This document shows, one piece after another, positions 24,763 to 33,996 of a stretch of DNA of 64,000 bases. The notes beneath the pieces were generated by a model, which saw nothing but the letters and a program-made list of their open reading frames with translations, did not search any database and was not told the origin of the DNA. Origin of the DNA: Pseudomonas sp. ISL-84 (GTDB lineage: Bacteria > Bacillota > Bacilli > Bacillales > Cytobacillaceae); assembly GCA_018613035.1 (NCBI GenBank), contig JAGGRA010000064.1, positions 1 through 64,000 of the forward strand, given 5' to 3'. Position 1 is the first letter of the stretch. Every line of letters starts with the position of its first letter. The position numbers were made by a program, and so were the translations under genes.

Positions 24763-26307
24763 TTACTGGGCTTTCTGCAAGGGAATCGTCTTAGCCTGTG
24801 CTTTTGCTTCTTTTTTCTCCCTTGACAATGATTTATAGAGCGATATGCTGATGATGCCCAATATGAGTGTAAAAGGAAGAGCGGTGACCAGTGAAGCGGT
24901 TTGCAGCCCTTTTAATCCGCTGCTGACAATTAACACGGCAGTAATTCCGGCCATTAATACCCCCCAGATCACTTTTACCATGTTGGATGGATTCAAATCC
25001 CCATCCGATGTCATCATGCCAAGAACGAAAACAGCTGAATCCGCCGAGGTTACAAGGAATATGACGATCAGGACTAGCATGATCACTGATAACAGTGTGT
25101 ATAACGGAAATTCCTTTAACAGAACGAAAATGGCGGTTGTTACATCTTGCGAAACAGCTTCGGATATGGCGGTACCCTGGAACAAATCCATGTACAATCC
25201 CGTTCCTCCGAATATCGCCATCCATACAAACCCAATAGCTGGAGGGACAACCATTACTCCTATTACAAATTCCCTGATCGTTCTCCCTTTTGAAATCCGG
25301 GCAACAAAGGAACCAACGAAAGGAGACCAGGCAATAACCCATGCCCAATAAAACACTGTCCAATCCTGAACCCACGCCTCACCTGTGTATGGAGTCAAAT
25401 AGAAGCTCATTTCTACAAAATGCTGGATATAATCCCCTATAGCAAGGACGAAGCTTTCAAAAATGAAGACGGTGGGACCCCTGAACAGGAAGAACACCAT
25501 CAAAGCAAGCACCATAATCATGTTCGTATTACTCAAAACCTTAATTCCTTTATCAATACCGGTTGTAGCTGAAATAAGATATAGGGCAAGCATGATACCA
25601 ACAATGCCGATTTGCACCCAAGGATTGTTTGGAACTGAGAAGACATAGTTTAAGCCGCCATTAATTTGCAGGACACCCATTCCCATAGAGGTGGCAATTC
25701 CCGTTACCGTAGCGATGACAGCCAGTATATTAACCGCTGACTTCAGCCTTTTTCTTTTTTCGGGGTGATTTGCGCTCAGGACTTCGCCCACTAGAACCCT
25801 CCGTTTATGACGGTATTGATAATAAGCAAGAGCCAGTCCGACAATGGCAAAGACTGACCATTGATGAATGCCCCAGTTAAAAAAGGAATATCGCATGGCT
25901 ACCCGGGCAGCTTCTGCTGATTGCGGCTCGACTCCAGGAAGCGGCGGAGAAGAAAAGTGAGTCAGCGGTTCTGCTACACCCCAGAAGACAATTCCGACCC
26001 CAAAACCCGCGCTGAACAGCATACTGATCCAGGCAAATAAGGAATATTCGGCTTTTTCTCCATCCGGCCCGAGTTTTATGCTTCCATATTTACTAAAAGC
26101 AAGGTATAAACAGAAGAAAACAAACACAGCAACACTGAGTAAATAAAGCCATCCAAATGATTTACTTGTAAAGCTAAAAACGATAGAGGCATTTTTAGCA
26201 AGACTATCAGGTGAAAAGGCTCCCCATATGGTAAAAAGTCCAACGATTATGGCTGAGATTTTAAAGACTGGATTGTTATATGAAGCGCGGTCCCGATTTT
26301 TCTTCAA
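24763..26307 (-). CDS. BCCT-family compatible-solute importer
   Basis: A 514-residue, 12-helix betaine/choline/carnitine transporter. The Na+-coupled subfamily signature is IATSMGMGVLQINGGL. The Trp-rich substrate helix is FYWAWVIAWSPFVGSFVARI. Its position at the end of the (hydroxy)ectoine cluster suggests ectoine or hydroxyectoine import for nutrition or osmoprotection; glycine betaine remains possible. The frame opens at 26400, but the TTG at 26307 has AAGGAGG 8 nt upstream and precedes a basic N-terminus (KKNRDRASYNNP). Two hairpins separate it from the aldehyde dehydrogenase gene, so it may have its own promoter. Confidence 0.87.
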   Translation of the reverse strand: MKKNRDRASYNNPVFKISAIIVGLFTIWGAFSPDSLAKNASIVFSFTSKSFGWLYLLSVAVFVFFCLYLAFSKYGSIKLGPDGEKAEYSLFAWISMLFSAGFGVGIVFWGVAEPLTHFSSPPLPGVEPQSAEAARVAMRYSFFNWGIHQWSVFAIVGLALAYYQYRHKRRVLVGEVLSANHPEKRKRLKSAVNILAVIATVTGIATSMGMGVLQINGGLNYVFSVPNNPWVQIGIVGIMLALYLISATTGIDKGIKVLSNTNMIMVLALMVFFLFRGPTVFIFESFVLAIGDYIQHFVEMSFYLTPYTGEAWVQDWTVFYWAWVIAWSPFVGSFVARISKGRTIREFVIGVMVVPPAIGFVWMAIFGGTGLYMDLFQGTAISEAVSQDVTTAIFVLLKEFPLYTLLSVIMLVLIVIFLVTSADSAVFVLGMMTSDGDLNPSNMVKVIWGVLMAGITAVLIVSSGLKGLQTASLVTALPFTLILGIISISLYKSLSREKKEAKAQAKTIPLQKAQ

Positions 26308-26495
26308 AATAAAATCCTCCTTATTAGTCTTTTTTCTTTTATTTAGCTCTGTTAAGCAGTGATTTAGTACTTTTGTCCCTGCTGAAAAACTTCCATGCAA
26401 GTTTGATAGAGCCTTTAATATAAAGCCTGTCTGTATTTCAAGGTTAATTTTGAATGTGGTTGAATGACATAAATTATGACTTCAGCTATCTAAAA

Positions 26496-26535
26496 AGGAA
26501 AGGAAGACCCTCCGGAGCAGCCGGATCCGTTCTTC
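26496..26535 (-). terminator. terminator-like hairpin after the catabolic operon
   Basis: On the minus strand GGAAGA...TCTTCC closes an inner CCGG/CCGG pair and is followed by TTTCCTTTTT. A second hairpin lies at 26550-26574 (GACAGC with GCTGCC, minus strand). Together they lie between the aldehyde dehydrogenase stop (26593) and the BCCT start. Confidence 0.65.
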
Positions 26536-26592
26536 CTCACACTATACTCAGGCAGCTTGCGGGCTGTCTGATCCTATTCAGTTTAAAAATTC

Positions 26593-28035
26593 TTAATAGT
26601 TAGATAATTTAAAACAGACTACTTTCGGTTCTGTCATTTCCTGGATGGAAAATTTGATTCCTTCCCTGCCTAACCCTGAGTTTTTTACACCCCCAAATGG
26701 CATCGCATCAATGCGGTAGTCACTGCTGTCATTAATCATTATTCCGCCTACATCCATTTTGGCAATGGCTTTATGTGCTTTTTCGATATCCTTGGTAAAT
26801 ATTCCGGCCTGCAAGCCATAATTTATGTCATTCGATTTACTGATTGCTTCATCAAGACAAGATACTTTGTACAAGAGAACAACCGGACCAAAAATTTCTT
26901 CTTTCGCAATGGTGCAATCTTCAGGGACATTTTCGAGAACAGTAGGTGAGTAATAAGCCCCGTTCCTTTTCCCGCCTGTTAATACGGCTGCTCCTTTTTC
27001 TTTCGCTTCATTGACCAATTTTTCAACCCGGATAGCCTCTTTTTCCGTTATAAGCGGCCCCATATCCGTCAGTTCGGATTGCTTATCCCCTACGCAATAT
27101 TGATTTGTCCTGGCAACGAATGCCTGTTGAAATGCCTCATAAACAGAATCTTCAATGTAAACTCTTTGGACACCGAGGCAATTTTGCCCTGCTGCCCAAA
27201 ATGCCCCGGAAACCGTTGATTCAACAGCCTCGTCCAGATCAGCATCCTTCAGCACAATGACAGGAGAATTGGACCCCAGCTCCATGCTGATTTTTTTCAA
27301 TCCCGCTTTCCGGGTAATTTGTTCCCCGGCGTCCAAGCCGCCAGTAAAGGTAATCATTCGTACAGCAGGATGGGTTACAAGAACATCCCCAATTTCGCTT
27401 CCATAACCGGTGATGACAGATAAAACTTTTGGCGGCAATCCGGCATATTCAAATGCTTCGGCGATTAAAAGGGCGCTGAGAGGAGTCACTGTTGCCGGTT
27501 TTACGATAATGGCATTCCCGGAGGCAATAGCGGGACCCACCTTATGTGCTACAAGATTTAATGGATCGTTAAAGGGGGTAATGGCGCCAATAATTCCAAT
27601 CGGGAAACGGTGGTAGTATCCCAGGCGGTTTTCACTCCCAGGCATCTGGTCAAATGGAATGGTTTCTCCATGGATCCTTCTTGCTTCTTCTGCACTGATC
27701 CGGAATGTCTGAATGGCTCTTGCCACTTCTTTTGAGGCTTCCCGAATGGTTTTACTTCCTTCCTTTGCGATCGTTTTTGCATATTTTTCTTTTTTTGCTT
27801 CGATGTAGTCTGCAGCCCGATTAATAATCGTCATTCTCTGATGGACAGGCAGGGAAGCAGCAATCTTCGCCCCCTCTTTCGCTTCTTCAATACAATTAAG
27901 CATATCTTCCTTCGAAGCTGCTGGTACAGTATCAATGATGCTATTATCCTGCGGATCACGAACTTCAATTAATCTTTCGCCCGTCGCCCATTTACCTGCG
28001 AGAAACATTCTTTGTCCGGTTAGTTGAGTGGTCAT
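26593..28035 (-). CDS. NAD(P)-dependent aldehyde dehydrogenase
   Basis: A 480-residue aldehyde dehydrogenase. Catalytic Cys286 is in AAGQNCLGVQR and the general base Glu252 in SMELGSNSP. The cofactor loop is FTGGLDAGEQI. In the proteobacterial ectoine pathway DoeC, an enzyme of this superfamily, oxidises aspartate 4-semialdehyde to aspartate, and I infer that role here. Succinate semialdehyde or lactaldehyde are alternatives. AAAGGCGG precedes the ATG at 28035, 21 bp after the homoserine dehydrogenase stop. It is the last gene of the six-gene operon before the terminator. Confidence 0.85.
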   Translation of the reverse strand: MTTQLTGQRMFLAGKWATGERLIEVRDPQDNSIIDTVPAASKEDMLNCIEEAKEGAKIAASLPVHQRMTIINRAADYIEAKKEKYAKTIAKEGSKTIREASKEVARAIQTFRISAEEARRIHGETIPFDQMPGSENRLGYYHRFPIGIIGAITPFNDPLNLVAHKVGPAIASGNAIIVKPATVTPLSALLIAEAFEYAGLPPKVLSVITGYGSEIGDVLVTHPAVRMITFTGGLDAGEQITRKAGLKKISMELGSNSPVIVLKDADLDEAVESTVSGAFWAAGQNCLGVQRVYIEDSVYEAFQQAFVARTNQYCVGDKQSELTDMGPLITEKEAIRVEKLVNEAKEKGAAVLTGGKRNGAYYSPTVLENVPEDCTIAKEEIFGPVVLLYKVSCLDEAISKSNDINYGLQAGIFTKDIEKAHKAIAKMDVGGIMINDSSDYRIDAMPFGGVKNSGLGREGIKFSIQEMTEPKVVCFKLSNY

Positions 28036-28056
28036 GCTTATTACCGCCTTTCCGTT

Positions 28057-29112
28057 TTAGATTGAAACAAGCTGCCTTTCACGATTAATGGAAATTAAGT
28101 CGATCAAAAGGGAGAATCCTGTCTCTATTTTTCCTGCGCCTGCACCGCATAATGTGACTGTGCCCAAAAGATCGCATTGATACGTAATGGCGTTGACAGC
28201 GCCTCTGATGGAAGCCAAAGGATCTTCAGCATCCAATTTCTCAGGAGCTATCGAGGCGATAACCTTGCCGTTTTCCTTTTTGGCTTTTGCAATGAGCTTC
28301 CAGCACTTCCCTTCCGCCTTTGCCTTTTCAATATCCTTTAAAGTGATGCCTGTAATTCCCTTGCATTCCACTTCCTCGACTGATAAAGGAGCATTCATGA
28401 CATGGTTGGAGAGAATGACAATTTTATATCTTGCATCATAGCCCTCTACATCGCTGGTAGGGTCCGCCTCTGCATAGCCGAGCTTTTGTGCCTCTTTAAG
28501 AGCCGCTTCATAAGAAACGCCTTCCTGTTCCATTTGGGTCAGAATATAATTGGTTGTCCCATTCAATATGCCGCGGATTTCCGTAATGTCATTCCCGGCC
28601 AAAGTGGCAGCCGGCATCCGTAATGCTGGTGTACCGCTCATGACCGTTCCCTCGAATCCCCAGTAGGCTCCATGCTTTTGCGCCATTTCAGATAACTCCC
28701 GGTAAGCGAGGGCAACTGGTCCTTTATTGGTCATCACCACATTTTTTCCTTTTTCAAATGCAGCCTTACAGTGGTCTATGGCAGGCTGGCCGGTTTTAAC
28801 ATCTGTATAGGAAACCTCAATAATCGTATCTGCATTGGTATCCTTGATCGTCCTGAGGCTGTCCCATCCCCTGATTAGCCCCGGTGTTTCAGGATAACTC
28901 TCCAGATTCCCTGTTTCATGCAATACTTGCAAAGCTGTACTGATATCCAGGCCGCCCGGATGATAGATCGACCCTTTCATTAAATCAGAAATGGCTACAA
29001 CCTCAGCTTCAAAGCCCTCGTTCTGTTTAAGCGATTCTTTCTTATCACGCAAAATTTCCGCCAGCCCCTGGCCAACAACTCCAAACCCTATAAACGCCAA
29101 CTTATGTGCCAA
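28057..29112 (-). CDS. short homoserine dehydrogenase-like enzyme (no ACT domain)
   Basis: A 351-residue NAD(P)-dependent homoserine dehydrogenase. The Rossmann motif is FIGFGVVGQGL; the catalytic region has MTNKGPVAL, EGTVMSGTP, ILNGTTNYIL and EADPTSDVEGYDA. It stops well before the C-terminal ACT domain present in biosynthetic Hom of Bacillus (about 430 residues), so it should lack threonine feedback. Its place in a catabolic operon suggests it works at the aspartate-semialdehyde/homoserine node in degradation. It starts at TTG 29112 with GGAGGT 8 nt upstream, overlapping the M20 gene by 11 bp. Confidence 0.83.
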   Translation of the reverse strand: MAHKLAFIGFGVVGQGLAEILRDKKESLKQNEGFEAEVVAISDLMKGSIYHPGGLDISTALQVLHETGNLESYPETPGLIRGWDSLRTIKDTNADTIIEVSYTDVKTGQPAIDHCKAAFEKGKNVVMTNKGPVALAYRELSEMAQKHGAYWGFEGTVMSGTPALRMPAATLAGNDITEIRGILNGTTNYILTQMEQEGVSYEAALKEAQKLGYAEADPTSDVEGYDARYKIVILSNHVMNAPLSVEEVECKGITGITLKDIEKAKAEGKCWKLIAKAKKENGKVIASIAPEKLDAEDPLASIRGAVNAITYQCDLLGTVTLCGAGAGKIETGFSLLIDLISINRERQLVSI

Positions 29113-30349
29113 GCATTTCCACCTCCAAATTTTGGTCTATTTGTAATTTCGCTTTCTTTGTTAAAAACATGCCCGCCGTTTGTGCCAAAATGGCAGTTCC
29201 GATCGGCAAGCAAGCTTCATCCAAATCAAAAATCGGGGTATGAAGATCGCGCTGGACCCCGTCTAGAGGTGCACACCCAAGGAAAAACATGGATCCTGGA
29301 ATTTTTCCAGTCACATAGCCGAAGTCTTCCCCGCCAAGGCCGAATGGGCGTCTAGTAATCCCCATGCCTGGATATATCCCTGTGATGGCGTCCGTTATCC
29401 ATTGATTGACGGCAGGATGGTTTTTTAAAGCTGGTTCCCCTCTTTGGATATTCAATGAAAAGGTTCCCCCCAAATGCTCCACGATAGAGAGTGCTTTCTT
29501 TATTTCTGAAGCCAGCAAATCACGGACTTCCGGTGTATAGCTGCGAATCGTCCCCTGAATAACTGCCTCTGTCGGAATGATGTTGCTTGCTGTGCCGGCA
29601 TGGATTTGGCCAATGCTGATAACGGCAGCATCCATCGCTGAAACTCTCCTGGCTGTAATTCCATACAGTGCCTGCATGACAGGGCCAAGCATCCAAATAG
29701 GATCGGTGCCAAGCTCCGGATAAGCCCCATGTCCGCCTGAGCCATGGATTTTCACTTCAAAAACATCCACATTTGCCATGCTGTAGCCATCGCTGATTTG
29801 CACTTTCCCTACAGGGAGCCATGGACAGACATGGAGGGCAAGGGCAGCTTCAGTCTTGTCATAAGCCCCGGCACGGACCATGTAAGGAGAGCCGGAAAGT
29901 CCGTCTGCGTCGGTACTCTCCTCTGCCGGCTGGAAAATAAATTTAACCGTCCCTTTCAATTCGCCCTTTTTAAAATGGTCCGAGAGGATGGAAGCAGCCC
30001 CGAGGAGAATAGAGGTGTGTGCATCATGCCCGCAAGCATGCATCACACCTTCATTTTTGGACGAATAGCCTGTTCTATTTTCCTCCGTAATCGGCAAGGC
30101 ATCCATATCCGCTCTTAGTGCAATGACTGGTCCATCCCCCGATGTCAAAGTGCCAACTACTCCTGTTTCGATCCCAACTCCTGTTTCTACTTCCATTCCA
30201 TCCATTTTCCTTAACACATTTGCAACAAAACGGGAGGTCCCGAACTCCTGAAAGCTAAGTTCGGGATGCTGATGAAAATGACGGCGCCATTCAACAAGAC
30301 GGCCAGCCAAATTATTCGCTTGCTCAACGATAGGATGATTATCTGACAA
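29102..30349 (-). CDS. M20-family amidohydrolase, candidate acetyl-diaminobutyrate deacetylase
   Basis: A 415-residue zinc-dependent M20D amidohydrolase. Metal ligands are in HACGHDAH (104-111) and the catalytic Glu in FQPAEES (139-145); the dimerisation domain is in the middle. Relatives remove acyl groups from amino acids (N-acetylornithine, IAA-amino acids, N-acetyl-diaminopimelate). In known ectoine pathways deacetylation is done by EutE/DoeB, an AstE-like protein that is absent here. I infer that this enzyme replaces it. The start is TTG at 30349 with GAGGTG upstream. The gap to the PLP gene upstream is 29 bp. Confidence 0.83.
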   Translation of the reverse strand: MSDNHPIVEQANNLAGRLVEWRRHFHQHPELSFQEFGTSRFVANVLRKMDGMEVETGVGIETGVVGTLTSGDGPVIALRADMDALPITEENRTGYSSKNEGVMHACGHDAHTSILLGAASILSDHFKKGELKGTVKFIFQPAEESTDADGLSGSPYMVRAGAYDKTEAALALHVCPWLPVGKVQISDGYSMANVDVFEVKIHGSGGHGAYPELGTDPIWMLGPVMQALYGITARRVSAMDAAVISIGQIHAGTASNIIPTEAVIQGTIRSYTPEVRDLLASEIKKALSIVEHLGGTFSLNIQRGEPALKNHPAVNQWITDAITGIYPGMGITRRPFGLGGEDFGYVTGKIPGSMFFLGCAPLDGVQRDLHTPIFDLDEACLPIGTAILAQTAGMFLTKKAKLQIDQNLEVEMLGT

Positions 30350-30378
30350 AATCTCTCACCTCAATCGAAACTAGTCAT

Positions 30379-31581
30379 CTACTTTACTTGCAAAACACTT
30401 TCTGCATGGCTAAATGCCTGTTCAAAGTCTGCAATGATATCCTCAATTTCTTCGATTCCGCAGGAGACACGGATTAACCCTTCCGGAATGCCAACTGCTG
30501 CACGCTCCTCTGGTGTACATTCCACATGGCTGGTTGTTCGGGCCGGCCCTACTGTTGTTTCGACAGCTCCAAGGTTTGCAGCGCGGTTGGCGAATTGCAA
30601 TTTCGGAAGCAAATCACGGACTGTATCCACTCCGCCTTTAACTGCAAAGCTGAGCATCCCGCCAAAATCCTTCATTTGTCTTTTGGCAATATGATGATTT
30701 GGATGTGTTTCAATCCCTGGATAATAGACAGATTCCACCATATCTTTTGTCTGAAGATATTTTGCAAGCGCCATTGCATTTTTACATTGCTGGCGGACAC
30801 GAAGGTGAAGAGTTTTCATGCCGCGGATCATCAGGTAAGCTGCCATCGGATCCATTGTAGCGCCATTGATTTCGCGATAGTGATAGATTTTTTCCACAAG
30901 TTCCTGCGGGCCGCAAACGACTCCGCCAAGTGCATCAGCATGCCCGCCGAGGAATTTTGTAGCACTGTGGATAACAAGATCCACACCCAGTGAAATGGGA
31001 TTCTGATTCATTGGTGTTGCAAATGTATTATCCACAATGACAATGGCTCCGGCATCGTGTCCGGCTTTTGCCATACGCTCGATGTCGGTAATCTTGACGG
31101 TTGGATTCGTCGGTGTTTCGAGGTAAAGAATTTTGCAGCCTTTTGCCACTTCCGTTTCTATTTGTTCGTGATTCCCTGTTTCGCAAAGAACCACATCGAT
31201 TTGCTGGCGGGGCAGAAATTCCGTAAAAATCTTGTTCGTTCCGCCATATGTGTCCTTCATCGATACAATGCGATCGCCCGGCACCAAAAACGTCGATAAT
31301 GTATTACTGATCGCTGCCATGCCTGTTGAAAAGCTTGTCGCTGCTTCGGCGCCTTCCAGAATTTTCACTTTATCCTCAAATGCCTGTACGGTAGGGTTTG
31401 TATTTCTTCCGTAAATATGTCCCTTTTTCTTCCCAATCGCCACATCATACCATTCATCCATATCATCATATCCATATGCCACACTGAGTACGACAGGCAC
31501 CTGGGTGGCTCCATGCACCAAATAATCCTTTTCCCCTGCCCACACTGCTTTTGTACCTGCTTGAACATTTTCTTTTACCAT
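30379..31581 (-). CDS. cystathionine gamma-lyase/synthase family PLP enzyme
   Basis: A 400-residue Cys/Met-metabolism PLP enzyme (fold type I). The Schiff-base lysine is Lys209 in SATKFLGGHADALGG, and the cofactor-binding YGRNTNPT and STGMAAIS segments are intact. Family members catalyse gamma- or beta-elimination or replacement. Cystathionine gamma-lyases are known to deaminate homoserine to 2-oxobutyrate, so here it could act on homoserine made by the neighbouring dehydrogenase, or on 2,4-diaminobutyrate directly. Both are inference. GAAGGAG precedes the ATG. It is fused into the operon by 14- and 29-bp gaps. Confidence 0.83.
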   Translation of the reverse strand: MVKENVQAGTKAVWAGEKDYLVHGATQVPVVLSVAYGYDDMDEWYDVAIGKKKGHIYGRNTNPTVQAFEDKVKILEGAEAATSFSTGMAAISNTLSTFLVPGDRIVSMKDTYGGTNKIFTEFLPRQQIDVVLCETGNHEQIETEVAKGCKILYLETPTNPTVKITDIERMAKAGHDAGAIVIVDNTFATPMNQNPISLGVDLVIHSATKFLGGHADALGGVVCGPQELVEKIYHYREINGATMDPMAAYLMIRGMKTLHLRVRQQCKNAMALAKYLQTKDMVESVYYPGIETHPNHHIAKRQMKDFGGMLSFAVKGGVDTVRDLLPKLQFANRAANLGAVETTVGPARTTSHVECTPEERAAVGIPEGLIRVSCGIEEIEDIIADFEQAFSHAESVLQVK

Positions 31582-31595
31582 AAGATCACTCCTTC

Positions 31596-32600
31596 TCAGT
31601 TTTTTAATGCCAGTTTCTTGTTTTCAACTTTCAATCCGATTTCCCGCTTCACCATTTCGCTGTATGCAAACAGGGCAATGGCAGTATCCTGGACTCCTGT
31701 CCCAGTTAGATCACAAACCGTGATTTCCTCGTCATTTATCCGCCCGCTTAGCTTTCCGGATGTTAATTGGCCCAGTTCAATAATGGGCGATTCATTCGTT
31801 AATACTCCTTTGTCAAGTGCGTGATGCAATTCTCCAAGCCTGGCACACTGTGCTTTTGTATCGCATATAAGCTTATCCGCCCGGACAAGAACTTCAGCTT
31901 CAAGCTCCTGCTTATGTTCAGCATCTGATCCCATAGCCGTAATATGAAGTCCGGGATGAAGCCACTCCGCTTTGATCACCGGCTCTTTTGCCGGGGTAGT
32001 CGTAATGACCGTATCACTGTTACGTACCAGAACTTCTGCACTCTCCGCCACTTGGACCTCTACCCCCAATTCGGCGGACATGTCATGGGCATATTTTCTC
32101 GAGCGGTCATCTGACCTGGAATAGACCAGGATCCTTTTAAAATCCCTTACGAGTTTGAGAGCCCTTGCCTGGTACCTCGCCTGGCTTCCAGCTCCTATCA
32201 CGCCAACTGTTTCAATGTTTTCACGGGAAAGATAGTTTGCAGCAATCGCTCCCGCTGCGGCTGTCCTTACCTCGGTCAAATAGCCGTTATCCAGCAGCAT
32301 TGCCTGCGGGATGCCTGTTTGCGTACTGATCAAGAGCATAAGTCCATTTCCGCTTGGCAGTCCATGCTTATAATTGTTGAAAAATCCGGAAGATACTTTG
32401 ATCGCAAACATGTCTTTCCCTTTTACATATGCGGTTTTTACATCCACTTCCCCATTTTGGTCGTGCAAATCCACACGCATAATCGGCGGCATGACGGCTT
32501 CATCTTCTGCAAGCTTCGTAAATCCCGCTTCCACAATAGCAATCGCTTCATGGTTCAGCTGCACATACTGTTTAAGTTCCTGCTCTGTAAAAATTAGCAT
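31596..32600 (-). CDS. eutC: ectoine utilisation protein EutC (ornithine cyclodeaminase family)
   Basis: A 334-residue NAD-dependent protein of the ornithine cyclodeaminase/mu-crystallin family. The nucleotide motif is GVIGAGSQARYQ (133-144). EutC-type signatures, as I recall the family, are AIKVSSGFFNNYKHGLPS, LLDNGYLTEVRTAAAG and GSDAEHKQELE, ending DLTGTGVQDTAIA. In the hydroxyectoine route EutC is thought to act with EutB to convert 3-hydroxy-diaminobutyrate to diaminobutyrate. The gene begins 16 bp after eutD; AGGAGG lies 12 nt before the ATG. Confidence 0.83.
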   Translation of the reverse strand: MLIFTEQELKQYVQLNHEAIAIVEAGFTKLAEDEAVMPPIMRVDLHDQNGEVDVKTAYVKGKDMFAIKVSSGFFNNYKHGLPSGNGLMLLISTQTGIPQAMLLDNGYLTEVRTAAAGAIAANYLSRENIETVGVIGAGSQARYQARALKLVRDFKRILVYSRSDDRSRKYAHDMSAELGVEVQVAESAEVLVRNSDTVITTTPAKEPVIKAEWLHPGLHITAMGSDAEHKQELEAEVLVRADKLICDTKAQCARLGELHHALDKGVLTNESPIIELGQLTSGKLSGRINDEEITVCDLTGTGVQDTAIALFAYSEMVKREIGLKVENKKLALKN

Positions 32601-32616
32601 CCCCTCACTTCACCTC

Positions 32617-33804
32617 CTAGATTTTTGTAAGTGACGCTTCTTTTATAGATAAGTGCCTTGGGAGTTCTGCAAATGTTTCGCATCCATTTTCGGTGACCCT
32701 GAATGATTCACTTGCTTCGAAACCATATTGATCAAGCCAGATACCCGGGATCAAATGGAATGTCATATTGGGCTGAAGGATGGTTTTATCTCCTTTGCGA
32801 ATGCTCGCTGTATGCTCGCCCCAATCTGGAGGATAGTTCAGACCCATGGAATATCCCAGGCGCGATTCCTTTATAATTCCGCTTTTTTCAATCGATTTTC
32901 TCCATGCTTCCTCAATTTCTTCGCAGGCAATCCCTGGCCTAATCATATCCAGACAAGCGTTCAATCCTTCGACAACCACTTCCGAAAGTGCTTTAATTTT
33001 TTCGGAAGGCTGGCCGATATGGACGGTTCTGGCAAGTGGGGAATGATAGCGCTTATAGCATCCGGCCAGTTCCAGAATCACAAGCTCGCCTGATTTATAA
33101 CGCTGATCCGTCCAGGTTAAATGCGGAGTAGAGGTTCTTTCTCCGGATGGGAGAAGAGGCATGATCGCCGGGTAGTCCCCGCCGAATTCATCCGTGCCTG
33201 TTATTTGTGTATGAAATATTTTCGCTGCAACATCACATTCCCGGACGCCTTCATTAACCAGCTCAATTCCTGCTGCCATTGTATTTTCCACAATTTTTGC
33301 TGCTCTCTTCATATACTCAATCTCTGTTTCGGACTTTATAATGCGGACCCAGTTTACCAGCAGGGATGCATCCCGGAAACTAGCATTCGGGAGTCCCTTT
33401 TTCAGCTGCTCATAGCATTTTGCAGTGAAATAATAGTTTTCCATCTCGACACCGATAAAACGGTTCTGCTGTCCGATTTGCTTTAAAATATCTGCTACAA
33501 AATCCATTGGATGTTTGGTTTCAGATTGTACATAATCGTCTGGGTAGGGAATGATATTTTCATGATAAAGCCATGTCGTTACTTTGGCACCATTTGCATC
33601 CTGTCCCCTGCCAATCCAAATCGGCTGTTCTTCATCAATGATGATGACAAGCATTTGATGCACATAGAAGGACCATCCGTCGTAACCGGATAAATAATTC
33701 ATATTAGCGGGATCCGTAATAAGCAATACTTCAATCCCTTCTGCTGCCATTCTTTCTTTTGTTTTCAAAATTCTTTCTTTATACTCTGCTGTTCCAAATG
33801 ACAT
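32617..33804 (-). CDS. eutD: ectoine hydrolase (M24 peptidase fold)
   Basis: A 395-residue creatinase/aminopeptidase-P-like protein. The N-domain motif NYLSGYDGWSFYVHQ (37-50 region) and the C-domain segments DEFGGDYPAIMPLLPSG and LELAGCYKRYHSPLARTV are what I remember of DoeA/EutD ectoine hydrolases. The first two metal-ligand aspartates of active M24 peptidases are replaced (LELAG, RYHSP), as in the metal-independent EutD and creatinase. It should open the (hydroxy)ectoine ring to N-acetyl-diaminobutyrate. I chose the ATG at 33804 (AGGAGGGAG, 7 nt). It is the first gene of the operon, with a TATAAT at 33863-33868. Confidence 0.85.
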   Translation of the reverse strand: MSFGTAEYKERILKTKERMAAEGIEVLLITDPANMNYLSGYDGWSFYVHQMLVIIIDEEQPIWIGRGQDANGAKVTTWLYHENIIPYPDDYVQSETKHPMDFVADILKQIGQQNRFIGVEMENYYFTAKCYEQLKKGLPNASFRDASLLVNWVRIIKSETEIEYMKRAAKIVENTMAAGIELVNEGVRECDVAAKIFHTQITGTDEFGGDYPAIMPLLPSGERTSTPHLTWTDQRYKSGELVILELAGCYKRYHSPLARTVHIGQPSEKIKALSEVVVEGLNACLDMIRPGIACEEIEEAWRKSIEKSGIIKESRLGYSMGLNYPPDWGEHTASIRKGDKTILQPNMTFHLIPGIWLDQYGFEASESFRVTENGCETFAELPRHLSIKEASLTKI

Positions 33805-33862
33805 GGTGGTGCTCCCTCCTACCAAACCGTATTTAATTTTCAGGTATTTCGTTTGTAGGTTA

Positions 33863-33868
33863 ATTATA
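33863..33868 (-). promoter_or_regulatory. candidate -10 element for the eutD operon
   Basis: The minus strand reads ACTATAAT, 59 bp before the eutD start. No good -35 lies at 17 bp, which would fit an activator-dependent promoter. PucR, encoded just upstream, is the obvious candidate. Confidence 0.4.
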
Positions 33869-33996
33869 GTATCAGGGTAAAAAATCTATCATCCGCAAAG
33901 TTGTATGAAAATTCAAATTTTATTTTAGTCAAATTATCAAAAAATTTAGAATCCTCTAGTCTTAAAGGATCAGTATTTAATAGGAGATGGTCAAAG

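Noticed and set aside
29102-30349. EutE/DoeB deacetylase
   Set aside because: The protein has M20 zinc-peptidase motifs and not the AstE/AspA fold of EutE; a functional replacement is proposed instead.
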